This document shows, one piece after another, positions 34,130-44,751 of a DNA stretch of 64,000 nucleotides. The stretch spans positions 77,988,501 to 78,052,500 of the forward strand of contig JBAIAC010000004.1 of the NCBI GenBank assembly GCA_037349315.1. The letters run 5' to 3'. A model generated the notes under the pieces. The model saw only the letters and a program-made list of their open reading frames with translations. It made no database searches and had not been told where the DNA came from. Positions within the stretch are counted from its first letter, which is position 1; each line of letters starts with the position of its first letter. This DNA is from Chelydra serpentina (lineage: Eukaryota; Chordata; Testudines; Chelydridae). The position numbers and the translations under genes are program-made.

Positions 34130-35182
34130 ATGGTTAGGAAGGCCTGCAACACCTGTGCCAGCACTGCTTCTGTCTCCTCCACCTGCGCCTATAGCCAGAC
34201 AGAGCGCCTGAACATGGATGCTTCTACCCAGATCCTGGTGTGCTTTTGCAGGGACTGTAACTTCCAATTTCCACTTACAGATATCCAGGCTGGGGGGACC
34301 ATCCAATGTGACAGGTGTCTGCTGGTGGAATCTCTCAGGCAACAGGTGGGAGAGCTACAGGAGGAGGTGCATCCAAGTCCATGAACAATTCCTGGACAGT
34401 GTCCATGTGGAGACAGCTGAGGTAGCTGTCCCAGTACACAGGACTGCTGGCACACCACTGGTGGAGGAGGAAATGGCTCAGGGTGGACACGGGCAGCTGC
34501 TTACTTCTGGCAGCAGGCAGTGCTCCACCCCTGCTCCAAACCCTGCTGCCGTGGTAATAGGAAACGGTTATGCTCTTCTTGATACAGGAGAGAAGGAATC
34601 TGCCCCTACAGCAGTGGAGGAGAAGCCTCGTACCCCTAAGGCTGGGAAGTCTGCTGCCACCACTGCGAATAGGAAACGTAGGGTAGTGGTGGTCGGAGAC
34701 TCTCTGCTGAGGGGGACGGAGGCACCCATCTGTCGCCCTGACATTTCATCTCGGGAGGTATGCTGCCTGCCGGGGGCCCGTATCCGAGACGTTACGGAGG
34801 CATTGTCAAGGATTATCCGGCCCTCTGACTACTACCCCATGCTACTCATCCATGTGGGCACAAATGATACTGCGAGGTGTGACACTGAGCAGATCAAGAG
34901 TGACTGCAGGGCTCTTGGAGTACGGGTGAAGGAGTTTGGAGTGCAGGTGGTATTCTCTTCGATCCTTCCTGTCAAAGGTAGGGGCCCGGGCAGAGACAGG
35001 TGCATCATGGAGGTGAATGCCTGGCTGAAATATGGTGTCGCCAGGAGGGCTTTGGCTTCCTCAACCACGGGATGCTAATCCAGGAAGAACTGCTAGGCAG
35101 AGATCGCGTTCACCTTTCGAGGAGGGGGAAGACCCTATTTGGATACAGACTGGCTAACCTAGTGAGGAGGGCTTTAAACTAG
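34130..35182 (+). pseudogene. CR1 ORF1: zinc-finger-like N-terminus and SGNH-hydrolase (esterase) domain
   Basis: The ATG at 34130 opens 'MVRKACNTCASTASVSST', with paired Cys (CNTC, CFCRDC, CDRC) suggesting a metal-binding N-terminus, then a coiled 'SLRQQVGELQEE'. A frameshift near 34370 moves the protein into the frame at 34218-35078. This carries 'RVVVVGDSLLRG' (Ser block of SGNH esterases) and 'HVGTNDTAR' (the GxND block). A second frameshift near 35040 leads to 'DRVHLSRRG' (the DxxH block) at 35100-35130. The esterase triad motifs are thus all visible but in three frames. CR1 ORF1 esterases are known in several vertebrates; their role in retrotransposition is not settled. Confidence 0.85.
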
Positions 35183-35265
35183 GTTCGACGGGGACAGGAG
35201 AGCAAAGCCCACAGGTAAGTGGAGAACATGGGGACCGGGGAGATGGGTCAGAAATAGGAGGGGGC

Positions 35266-38081
35266 GTGGGCTCTAATGACAAAGAGATAGGAGGGTCAGG
35301 GCAAAACTGGGAGGCAAGATCAAATCAGTATCTTAGATGCCTGTATACAAATGCGAGAAGTATGGGTAATAAGCAGGAAGAACTGGAAGTGCTAATAAAT
35401 AAATTCAACTATGACGTTGTTGGCATCACCGAAACTTGGTGGGATAATACACATGATTGGAATGTTGGTATGGATGGATACAGCTTGCTCAGGAAGGACA
35501 GATGGGGGAAAAGGGAGGAGGTGTTGCCTTATATATTAAAAATGTACACACTTGGACTGAGGTGGAGATGGACATAGGGGACGGAAGTGTTGAGAGTCTC
35601 TGGGTTAGACTAAAAGGGGTAAAAAACAAGGGTGATGTCATGCAAGGAGTCTACAACAGGCCACCTAACCAGGTGGAAGAGGTGGATGAGGCTTTTTTTA
35701 AACAACTAACAAAATCATCCAAAGCCCAAGATTTGGTGGTGATGGGGGACTTCAACTATCCAGATATATGTTGGGAAAATAACACGGCGGGGCACAGACT
35801 ATCCAATAAGTTCTTGGACTGCATTGCAGACAACGTTTTATTTCAGAAGGTTGAGAAAGCTACTAGGGGGGAAGCTGTTCTAGATTTGATTTTAACAAAT
35901 AGGGAGGAACTTGTTGAGAACTTGAAAGTAGAAGGCAGCTTGGGCAAAAGTGATCATGAAATCATAGAGTTCACAATTCTAAGGAAGGGTAGAAGGGAGT
36001 ACAGCAAAATAGAGACAATGGATTTCAGGAAAGCGGATTTTGGTAAGCTCAGAGAGCTGATAGGTAAGGTCCCATGGGAATCAAGACTGAGGGGAAAAAC
36101 AACTGAGGAGAGCTGGCAGTATTTCAAAGGGACACTATTAAGGGCCCAAAAGCAAACTATTCCACTGGGTAGGAAAGATAGAAAATGTGGCAAAAGACCA
36201 CCTTGGCTTAACCACGAGACCTTGCAAGATCTAAAAAATAAAAAGGAGTCGTATAAAAAATGGAAACTAGGACAAATTACAAAGGATGAATATAGGCAAA
36301 CAACACGGGAATGCAGGGGCAAGATTAGAAAGGCAAAGGCACAAAATGAGCTCAAACTAGCTGCAGGAATAAAGGGAAACAAGAAAACTTTTTATCAATA
36401 CATTAGAAGCAAGAGGAAGACCAAGGACAGGGTAGGCCCACTACTCAGTGAGGAGGGAGAAACAGTAACAGGAAACTTGGAAATGGCAGAGATGCTTAAT
36501 GACTTCTTTGTTTCGGTCTTCACCGAGAAGTCTGAGGGAATGCCTAACATAGTGAATGCAAATGGGAAGGGGGAAGGTTTAGAAGATAAAATAAAAAAAG
36601 ACCAAGTTAAAAATCACTTAGGTTAGATGCCTGCAAGTCACCAGGACCTGATGAAATGCATCCTAGAATACTCAAGGAGCTAATCGAGGAGGTATCTGAG
36701 CCTCTAGCTATTATCTTTGGTAAATCATGGGAGACAGGAGAGATTCCAGAAGACTGGAAAAGGGCAAATATAGTGCCCATCTATAAAAAGGGAAATAAAA
36801 ACAACCCAGGAAACTACAGACCAGTTAGTTTAACTTCTGTGCCAGGGAAAATAATGGAGCAAGTAATTAGGAAATCATCTGCAAACACTTGGAAGGTGGT
36901 AAGGTGATAGGGAATAACCAGCATGGATTTGTAAAGAACAAATCATGTCAAACCAATCTGATAGCTTTCTTTGATAGGATAACGAGTCTTGTGGATAAGG
37001 GAGAAGCGGTGGATGTGGTATACCTAGACTTTAGTAAGGCATTTGATACGGTCTCGCATGATATTCTTATCAATAAACTAGGGAAATACAACTTAGATGG
37101 GGCTACTATAAGGTGGGTGCGCAACTGGCTGGATAACCATACTCAGAGAGTAGTTATAAATGGTTCCCAATCCTGCTGGAAAGGTATAACGAGTGGGGTT
37201 CCGCAAGGGTCTGTTTTGGGACCGGCTCTGTTCAATATCTTCATCAATGATTTGGATATTGGCATAGAAAGTACGCTTATTAAGTTTGCAGATGATACCA
37301 AACTGGGAGGGATTGCAACTGCTTTGGAGGATAGGGTCATAATTCAAAATGATCTGGACAAATTGGAGAAATGGTCAGAGGTAAACAGGATGAAGTTTAA
37401 TAAGGACAAATGCAAAGTGCTCCACTTAGGTAGGAACGATCAGTTTCACACATACAGAATGGGAGGAGACTGTCTAAGAAGGAGTATGGCAGAAAGGGAT
37501 CTAGGGGTTATAGTGGACCACAAGCTAAATATGAGTCAACAGTGTGATGCTGTTGCAAAAAAAGCAAACATGATTCTGGGCTGCATTAACAGGTGTGCGG
37601 TGAGCAAGACACGAGAAGTCATTCTTCCGCTCTACTCTGCGCTGGTTAGGCCTCAACTGGAGTATTGTGTCCAGTTCTGGGCACCGCATTTCAAGAAAGA
37701 TGTGGAGAAATTGGAGAGGGTCCAGAGAAGAGCAACAAGAATGATTAAGGATCTAGAGAACATGACCTATGAAGGAAGGCTGAAGGAATTGGGTTTGTTT
37801 AGTTTGGAAAAGAGAAGACTGAGAGGGGACATGATAGCAGTCTTCAGGTATCTAAAAGGGTGTCCTAAGGAGGAGGGAGAAAACTTGTTCATCTTAGCCT
37901 CTGAGGATAGAACAGGAAGCAATGGGCTTAAACTGCAGCAAGGGAGGTTTAGGTTGGACATTAGGAAAAAGTTCCTAACTGTCAGGGTGGTTAAACACTG
38001 GAATAAACTGCCCAGGGAGGTTGTGGAATCTCCATCTCTGGAGATATTTAAGAGTAGGTTAGATAAATGTCTATCAGGGGT
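35266..38081 (+). pseudogene. CR1 ORF2: AP-endonuclease and reverse transcriptase, frameshifted
   Basis: The first frame (35266-35577) has 'CLYTNARSM' and 'GITETWW', the catalytic Asn and Glu blocks of the endonuclease. A frameshift in a G/A run near 35515 leads to 35457-36626 with '[11 protein letters not shown]' and '[10 protein letters not shown]' (Asp and His blocks). Another shift near 36620 leads to 36656-36907 ('NIVPIYKKGNKNNPGNYRPVS', RT motif 1). A third near 36886 leads to 36889 onward: 'YLDFSKAFD' (motif A), 'SGVPQGSVLGP' (motif B), FADD (motif C, residues 133-136 of this frame) and the C-terminus 'LDKCLSGVI'. The open frame runs on into the inserted MITE to 38199, which is an artefact. 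All catalytic motifs survive, so decay is recent enough to read but complete. Confidence 0.9.
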
Positions 38082-38508
38082 CATAGGAGCCGACTTCCGG
38101 CCCCGCCCGTGGGCCCCGCCCCCGACGCCGGGTGACGTTGCGGGGCCCCGCCCCCGACGCCGGGTGACGTTGCGGGGCCCCGCCCCCGACGCCGGGTGAC
38201 GTTGCGGGGCCCCGCCCCCGACGCTGGGTGACGTTGCGGGGCCCCGCCCCCGACGCCGGGTGACGTTGCGGGGCCCCGCCCCCGACGCCGGGTGACGTTG
38301 CGGGGCCCCGCCCCCGACGCCGGGTGACGTTGCGGGGCCCCGCCCCCGACGCCGGGTGACGTTGCGGGGCCCCGCAACGTCTCCCGGTTCCCGGTAAGTT
38401 TGCCGCGGGTCCGGGGCGGGCGGGGAGTTGCCGGTGGGTGCAGAGCACCCACCAATTTTTCTCCGTGGGTGCTCCAGCACCGGAGCACCCACGGAGTCGG
38501 CGCCTATG
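38082..38508. mobile_element. hAT-type MITE with internal minisatellite, inserted in the CR1 3' end
   Basis: Termini are CATAGGAGCCGAC and GTCGGCGCCTATG, a near-perfect inverted pair. The target duplication TCAGGGGT is exact at 38074-38081 and 38509-38516. The last 60 bases also hold a hairpin ('gagcacccac' and 'gtgggtgctcc'). The interior is dominated by the 32-bp tandem array. Confidence 0.93.
38124..38379. repeat. GC-rich minisatellite, 8 units of 32 bp
   Basis: Units start GACGCCGGGTGACGTT and continue GCGGGGCCCCGCCCCC. They begin at 38124, 38156, 38188, 38220, 38252, 38284, 38316 and 38348. Only the unit at 38220 has GACGCT. Each unit holds a GGGGCCCC palindrome and several CpGs. The array makes long Gly/Pro/Arg frames on both strands that are not genes. 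Confidence 0.96.
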
Positions 38509-38794
38509 TCAGGGGTGGTCTAGACAGTAATTGGTCCTGCTGTGAGGTCAGGGGGCTGGACTCGACCTCTCGAGGTCCCTTCCAGCCCTAGAATCTATGA
38601 ATCTATGTACTTCCCTGTTAATCAGTACTATCCTTATTTTTTTTTAAATTGGGCCTTTTTGCTGATCTGCACTGGTAAACAAACTCTTTTGTGTATGCAC
38701 TTTATTGTGCTAACAACCTAAATCCTAACCCTTTCCTGTGTTAGTGAAATTCACACAGAGAACCAATCATGTTCTCTAAGATGGGGGAGAGGTA

Positions 38795-39655
38795 GATACG
38801 CTGGAGGGTAGGGATAGGATCCAGAATGATCTAGACAAATTGGAGAATTGGGCCAAAAGAAATCTGATGAGGTTCAACAAGGACAAGTGCAGAGTTTTGC
38901 ACTTAGGACGGAAGAATCCCATGGACTGTTACAGGCTGGGGATGGACTGGCTAAGCAGCAGTTCTGCAGAAAAGGACCTGGAGATTGCAGTGGATGAGAA
39001 GCTGGATATGAGTCAGCAGTGTGCCCTTGTGCCAAGAAGGCTAACGGCATATTGGGCTGAATTAGTAGGAGCATTGCCAGCAGATCAAGAGAAGTGATTA
39101 TTTCCCTCTATTCGGCGCTGATGAGGCCATGTCTGGAGTATTGTGTCCAGTTTTGGGCCTCTCGCTATGGAAAAGATGTGGACTAATTGGAGAGAGTCCA
39201 GCGGAGGGCAACGAAAATGATCGGGGCTGGGGCATGTGACTTACGAGAAGAGGCTGAGGGAACTGGGCTTATTTAGTCTGCAGAAGAGAAGAGAGGGGGG
39301 ATTTGATAGCAGCCTTCAACTACCTGTAAGGGGGTTCCAAAGAGGATGGATCTAGACTTTTTTCTCAGTGGTACCAGATGATAGAACAAGGAGTGTAATG
39401 GTCTCTAGTTGCAGAGGGGGAGGTTTAGGTTGGATATTAGGAAAAACTTTTTCACTAGGAGGGTGGTGAAGCACTGGAATGGGTTACCTAGGGAGGTGAT
39501 GGAATCCCCTTCCTTAGAGGTTTTTAAGGTCAGGCTTGACAAAGCCCTCGTTGGGATTATTTAGTTGGTGTTGGTCCTGCTTTGAGCAAGGGGTTGGACT
39601 AGATGACCTCCTGAGATCTTTTCCAACCCTAGTCTTCTATGATTCTTTGTTTATC
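38795..39655 (+). mobile_element. CR1 LINE, 5'-truncated
   Basis: It begins inside the RT thumb/connection region; the frame at 38840-39097 reads '[16 protein letters not shown]' and '[19 protein letters not shown]'. It then passes through frameshifted C-terminus and 3' UTR with 'ggttggactagatgacctcct' in pieces and ends at 'tcttctatgattcttt'. It is the same subfamily as 245-664. RT motifs A-C are missing. Confidence 0.88.
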
Positions 39656-39732
39656 CAAAGGAAGGAGACTATATTGAACATAGTCACTTGCCACCGTAGG
39701 GGTTCATGATAGGTCAGTGAAATCAAAAATGT

Positions 39733-39891
39733 AGAAATTAGAGATGGAAAAGAGCTACTGGTATATCAACTCTATATCCCACCAGTTGTGGATTACTCCT
39801 TGCAATGTTTACTGGTGCTTTGTCCAGTCTATTTTTAAACTTTCAGAATAATGGGACTTCCATTGCTTGGAAGCACTCAAAGTATTAGAAA
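39733..39891 (-). mobile_element. Possible CR1-type 3' end fragment, cut by the DIRS element
   Basis: 'aattagagatggaaaagagct' in pieces and 'gtccagtctatttttaaact' then 'gggacttccattgcttgg' resemble a second kind of CR1 3' end seen in reptiles. It stops at the DIRS left end. Confidence 0.4.
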
Positions 39892-39892
39892 G

Positions 39893-40081
39893 TTCTTCTT
39901 CGAGTGATTGCTCATGTCTATTCCACAGTAGGTGTGCGTGCTCGCCACGTGCATCGGTGCCGGAAGTTTTCCCTTAGCAGTATCCATAGGGGGGAGCGCC
40001 ACTGCGACCCCTGGAGTGGCGCCGCTATAGCACGCTATATAGGGGGCTGCGCGCTCCCCCCATCCTCAGTTCCTTCTTGCC
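39893..40081. repeat. DIRS left inverted terminal repeat
   Basis: It begins 'ttcttcgagtgattgctc' and ends near 'ttccttcttgc'. It pairs in reverse complement with 44886-45076 over the whole length, with only scattered single-base differences by eye (for example atccatagg/atccgtagg, agcacgc/agcgcgc). The first 20 bases differ more (gtgattgctcatgtc versus atgtgttgctcaggtc), and those differences are mirrored in the internal complementary region. Confidence 0.93.
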
Positions 40082-40223
40082 GCCAGTGTAGGTGCGTCAG
40101 AATTTCTGCTCCAGCTTTATTGCTGCAGCCTTTTTTCCTAGAACTCTGTTCGTTGTTCATTGTTAGTGGTATCTTTAGTTAGTTTGTAAGTTAGTTTAGA
40201 TTAGTTAGTGTCCTGGCCGGGGC

Positions 40224-42151
40224 ATGCCCCGGGCCCCGGGCTTCAAATCGTGCGAGTCCTGCAGGTGTTCTATGCCCAGAAGCGACCCGCACTTGGATTG
40301 TCTCCACTGCCTGGGTGAGTCCCACGTCAGCGTACGCTGCAAAATCTGCAGGTCCTTTAAACCAAGAACTAAAAAGGACAGACATTAGACTCCGGGCCCT
40401 CCTCATGGAGTCCGCTTTGGCTCCTACCCCGGTGCGCAGAGCAGAATCGGCACCCGGTACCTTGTCCTTAGTGCGCGGCAATCCCCCGGCGTCTTCGAGT
40501 GGCCGGCACCGCTCACCGTCACGTAGGCAGAGGAAGGCACTGTCTTCGCATCGTCGTCAAGACAAGGATAAGGGAGCAGCTAGATCTGCGTTGGGCAGCC
40601 CTAATTCTCCCCTGCGTCCCAGCACTCCACGCTGAGTCGACGCAGGCATCTCCGGACGCCCGAATGCCTTCAATGCCGGAGGCCTTCCAGGCGGCCAAAG
40701 ACTTGCTGACACGCCAGGTACCGGCAGTCCTGGCACCAGGAGTCCGATCCAGAGGCAAGCCGCCATTGGGCTCCAGGCCATCGACTCCAACCAGGCGCAG
40801 ATCCCGGTCAAGGGACTGCTCCCGGGGCCGCTCGTCCCTCAGCGCCTGGTCCGACCATAGCCCACAGCCTCCACAGTCACCAATGGTGAGGCTCTCGGGC
40901 AAGGTGCCATCTAATCAGAGCTCTGGGCACCACTCCAAACAGAGCAGGGAGTTGCGACATGGCAGGCACCGGCGCCGTAGATGTTCCCGGTCGAGTCGGA
41001 GTAACCGCAGCCATTCCCATCATGGCCGCCGACGCTCCAGCTCCCGTTCTTCGAGGCACCGGGAACACGACTCCTGTAAGAGGTCACCGACTCCGCACCG
41101 TCGCGGACATAGGCGTCGCAGCATCTCAAGGAGCAGTAGCTTGAGACGGTACTGCTCCTCATCGTCGGAGTCCCGGTCCCGAGGTAGACGTCATCGTCTG
41201 CGCCTTAGATCTTACCGCTCCCACGGCACCGACCGGACGACGTTCACGCCAGCGATGAGCTACTCAAGGGCCACCGTGTTCCAACCTGACCAGCTGGTGC
41301 CGCCGGTGCCGCAGCAGGGTCAGTGGCAAGGGGCTCCATGGCAGGGGCAGTGGTGCTAGTGGACCCCTTGGCCCCTGGGACAGGCCCAGCCGGATACTCG
41401 ATTGGTCGCAGGGGCATCCGAGGCTCCCTCGGCCACTATATCCAGGGCTTCAAGAGACAGATCTGCGGACCAAGGGTCCTTGGCGCTGCATGTGGGCGCC
41501 GAGCAAGGCGTTCAGCCTGCGGTGCCAGCAGATGCACTAAGCTCCGTACCGGCGTCCTCCCCCGTACTGGAGGACAAGGTTGCAGCCCCGCCACCCTCCG
41601 CACCGCAGGAGGACTTCAGGGCTCACCAGGAGCTATTGAAGCGAGTCGCCTCAAACCTCCAGTTCCAAGCTGAGGAGATGGAAGGGCCCTCAGACTCGCT
41701 CTTCAATGTCCTTTCGTCCTCGGCATCGGGCAGAGTGGTGCTCCCGCTACACGAAGGAGTTGCCAATATCACTAAAGCCCTTTGGCATACGCCAGCCTCA
41801 CTTGCGCCCATATCCAAAAAGGCGGAGCGCGAGTATTTTGTCCCTACGAAAGGACACGAATTCTTGTGCACCCACCCGGTGCCCAACTCCTTGTTCATGG
41901 AATCCGTAAACCACAGTGAGCGTCAGGGTCAACCAGGTCCTACTCCTAAGAATAAGGACTCGAAAAGGCTGGACTCATTTGGTAGGAAGTTTTATTCGTC
42001 CTCGAGTTTCCGAGCCACCCTACAAGAGGTCCAGATCCCAAAAGAGGTGACCTCAGCAGCAGTCCCACTCTGCCCCGCAGCCTGGGCCCTCCAGGGGCAA
42101 GCAGCAGGGCAAGAGACAGTTTTGACTGGGGGCAGGAGGGTACCCGGGTGA
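40224..42151 (+). pseudogene. DIRS gag-like region
   Basis: The ATG at 40224 opens a short Cys/His-rich stretch ('MPRAPGFKSCESCRC', 'CLHCLGESHVSVRCKIC') that stops after about 54 codons. A different frame then runs 40499-41359 and, after a TAG at 41357-41359, 41402-42151. The middle is extremely Arg/Ser-rich ('RSSRSNRSHSHHGRRRSSSR'), the sort of basic tail used for nucleic acid binding. The later part ('HQELLKRVASNLQFQAEEMEG', 'EREYFVPTKGHEFL', 'DSFGRKFYSSSS') is conserved with the older copy at 29815-31850. Compared with that copy, text after 'FGRKFYSSSSFRATLQ' seems deleted, because the 'RRSSWLQ' part is missing. It is probably the particle protein of the element. Confidence 0.8.
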
Positions 42152-42572
42152 ACCCCGAGAGAACCCTCCAACAAATAAAGTTGGCCTTCAGCAACTGCTT
42201 GTGTCCGTTCCTTTTGCAATGGTCCCATATAACTTCGGACCGGTGGGTCCTGAGTACCATTGCCCGGGGCTACACGCTCCAGTTCGTGTCACCCCCGATC
42301 TCCCATCCCACTCCTGGGTACGGCACGGTAGACCCATCACATCTACCCCTGCTGCAGCAGGAGGTGGGTCGGCTCCTCAGTCTCGGAGCCATAGAGGGAG
42401 TCCCAAGGGAATTCCAAGGAAAAGGGTGCTACTCCCGTTACTTCCTTATCCCAAAAGCAAAAGGGGGCCTCAGGCCTATATTAGACTTGCGCGGTCTCAA
42501 TCGGTTCATGGTCAAATGCCGATTCCACATGGCTTCCCTGGTAAAGATTATACCAGCACATATAGTTCATAG
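42148..42572 (+). pseudogene. DIRS reverse transcriptase, N-terminal part only
   Basis: The frame 42148-43191 reads 'LLQWSHITSDRWVLS' (leader), 'LLQQEVGRLLSLGAIEGV' (start of RT fingers) and 'GCYSRYFLIPKAKGGLRPI' then 'LDLRGLNRFM', the conserved RT blocks 1-2. After 'FHMASLVKII' at about 42552 the text no longer looks like RT. The expected Asp-containing palm motif A and the YxDD box are not found before the RNase H begins about 100 bases later, so a deletion of the palm is likely. The rest of the open frame to 43191 is a shadow of the RNase H frame. Confidence 0.8.
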
Positions 42573-43370
42573 GTGCTCTGCTGGACGCTTCCAAGGCCAG
42601 GGCCTCTCTCCCCCCGGGCAGATTTCAGACCCTCAAAGGGCTCATAACCATGGTCACGGAGTTCCCCGTGACCACAGCCAGGACCTGTCCACAGCTCCTG
42701 GGCCACATGGTGGCGTGCACATACGTGGTACGCCACGCCAGGCTTCGAATGAGGCTTCTCCAGCTCTGGCTGGCCTCAGAATTCTCTCAGGCTTGGGACG
42801 GTCTGGACAAGGTCCTCACGGTACCGGGTCGGGTGCTAACCTCCCTTCAGTGGTGGACCATCCCGGCCAATGTGTTGCAAGGGATCCCCTTCTGGGAACC
42901 ACCTCCGTCGCTAGACTTGGTGTCGGACGCGTCGGACTTGGGCTGGGGAGCCCATGTAGGGAATTCCCAAACCCAGGGACTGTGGTCGGCCGCAGAGCTA
43001 TCCTTGCACATAAATGTCAAGGAGCTCAGGGCAGTCCGCTTGGCCTGTGTGGCGTTCAGCTCATGGCTGAGCAGCAGGACGGTCAGGGTCCTTACAGGCA
43101 ACACAGCCACAATGTTTACATCAACAGGCAGGGGGGACGAGGTCCTCGGCTCTCTGCTAGGAAGCCCTCCGCCTATGGGAGTTCTGTATAGCCCACGACA
43201 TCTCCCTCAGGGCTTTCCACCTGCTGGGTGTCGTCAACTCTCAGGCCGATCGCCTGAGCAGGGTCTTCTCCTCCCAACACAAGTGGTCCCTCCACTTGGA
43301 GGTCACAGGTCAGCTCTTCCGAGCCTGGGGCACTCCCCAAGTAGACCTGTTTGTGACCCGACAGAACTGA
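42573..43370 (+). pseudogene. DIRS RT connection and RNase H domain
   Basis: The frame at 42650 to about 43130 has 'LLGHMVACTYVVRHARLRMR' (RT thumb/connection) and 'LVSDASDLGWGAH' (first RNase H Asp, about residue 93), then 'HINVKELRAVRLAC' (the catalytic Glu block). A frameshift near 43140 moves the C-terminal part into another frame: 'LLGVVNSQADRLSR' (about 43220-43260) holds the last Asp block, followed by 'GTPQVDLFVTRQN' and a stop at about 43370. This sequence of motifs is typical of DIRS RT-RNase H. Confidence 0.8.
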
Positions 43371-43682
43371 CACTGACACCGGTTCTGCTCCGGGGCGGGC
43401 TGGGAAAGGATGCACTCTCGGATGCCTTCCTCCTGTCATGGTCGGGCCAGCTCCTCTATGCATTTCCTCCCTTTCCCCTCATAGACAAGGTCCTGGGAAA
43501 GGTAAAGAGGGACAAAGCCCGTGTCCTCCTGATCGCCCCAGCTTGGGCCAGACAGAACTGGTATGGAACCCTCCTAGGATTACTGGCAGCCCCTCCGCGT
43601 CTGCCGCCACTCCGACCGGATCTCTTGTCCAAGACCGGGGCTGCCTCCTTCACCCCAACCTAGCCTCCCTTCACTTGACAGT

Positions 43683-44690
43683 GTGGCTGCTCAGTGGTTA
43701 GACGCGGAGGAGACTATGTGTTCGGAAGGAGTGAGGAGCATCCTCCTGGAAAGTAGGAAACCTTCCACTCGCCGGGCCTACCTGGCAAAGTGGGCCAGGT
43801 TCTCTAGCTGGGCAGGCGCCCCACTCCCGGTTATTCTCGAATACCTCCTCCACCTTAGAACGCAAGGTCTAGCTCCTTCCTCCGTCAGGGTGCACCTGGC
43901 GGCTATGTCGGCGTTCCACCCGCCGGTCCAGGGCCGCTCGGTCTTCTCGCATGCCATGACCGGGCGCTTCCTCAAGGGCCTAGACCGGTCCTTTCCGTAT
44001 GCCAGGACCCCTGTTCCACAGTGGGACCTGAACTTGGTGTTATCCCGCCTCACGGGGCCCCCGTTTGAGCCCCTGGCCTCATGCTCCTGGTCTCACCTCT
44101 CTTGGAAGGTAGCGTTCCTCATGGCCATTACGTCAGCCCGTCGGGTGTCGGAGCTCAGGGCCTTGACCTCAGACCCCCCCTTTACGGTCTTCTACAAGGA
44201 CAAGGTCCAGCTCCGACCACACCCAGCTTTCCTTCCTAAAGTGGTCTCCGCTTTTCACATGAATCAGGATATTTTCCTCCCTGTCCTCTGCCCAAAGCCG
44301 TATGCCTCGGGCGAGGAGCGCCGCCTCCATACGTTGGACGCGCGCAGGGCACTGGCTTTCTACTTGGATCAGACTAAGCCGTTCCGTAGGTCCCCACAAC
44401 TCTTTGTTGCCTCAGCCGAGCGTATGAAGGGTCAGCCAGTCTCTACCCAGAGGCTTTCCCAGTGGATCACTTCGTGCATTCACAGATGCTACGAGTTAGC
44501 GAAAGTCCCCTCACCGCCTATCGTGAGGGCGCACTCGACCAGGGCACAAGCCTCGTCGGCTGCCTTTGTAGCCCATGTCCCTATCAGGACATCTGTAGGG
44601 CCGCTACCTGGTCCTCGGTTCACACGTTCACCTTGAATTATGCGATCGTCTCCCATGTTAGGGATCCACGCTGGCTTTGGTAGAGCTGTG
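43683..44690 (+). pseudogene. DIRS tyrosine recombinase, frameshift before the catalytic Tyr
   Basis: The 317-residue frame (43683-44636) has an N-terminal SAM-like core-binding region ('STRRAYLAKWARFSSW', 'PSSVRVHLAAMSAFH') and a catalytic domain. Arg I is in 'TSARRVSELRAL' (151-154) and the H-x-x-R pair is in 'RAHSTRAQA' (His 284, Arg 287). A frameshift near 44590 puts the C-terminus into the frame ending at 44683, where 'DICRAATWSSVHTFTLNYA' contains the likely nucleophile Tyr (codon 44639-44641). The enzyme would join the circular DNA intermediate to the genome. It starts at a Met just after the RNase H region; the true start is unclear. With the shift it cannot make an active enzyme. Confidence 0.88.
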
Positions 44691-44751
44691 CTCCGGCCAG
44701 ACAGTTTGTGAACGCCTACCCACCTCCATGGCATATTGCTTGGAATCACCT

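Larger units (their letters stand above)
34090..38606 (+). mobile_element. CR1 LINE, nearly full length, inactive
   Basis: The element has a 5' region, ORF1 (34130-35182), ORF2 (35266 to about 38081) and a short 3' UTR with a terminal 'gaatctatgaatctatg'. Without the 427-bp MITE at 38082-38508 it is about 4.1 kb, close to full CR1 length. ORF1 is broken by two frameshifts and ORF2 by three, so it cannot encode functional proteins. It is the only CR1 here that keeps ORF1 and the endonuclease. Confidence 0.92.

Noticed and set aside
35954..36382. 142-codon minus-strand frame.
   Set aside because: It is antisense to the CR1 endonuclease/RT linker and has no recognisable domain.
38124..38379. 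Regularly spaced repeats that might suggest a CRISPR array.
   Set aside because: Units are directly adjacent with no unique spacers, in a vertebrate transposon. It is a minisatellite.
37767..38492. Long Gly/Pro/Arg open frames on the minus strand (up to 241 codons).
   Set aside because: They are created by the 32-bp tandem array in a MITE and by the antisense of the CR1 RT; 32 is not a multiple of three, so all frames cycle and stay open by composition.
38082..38508. CpG-dense block as a possible promoter CpG island.
   Set aside because: The CpGs belong to the tandem units and MITE ends, and no first exon or transcription start is visible nearby.
42148..43663. Two long overlapping frames (347 and 337 codons) as separate genes.
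   Set aside because: Only the first 140 codons of one and about 160 codons of the other match RT/RNase H. The rest are shadows after frameshifts.
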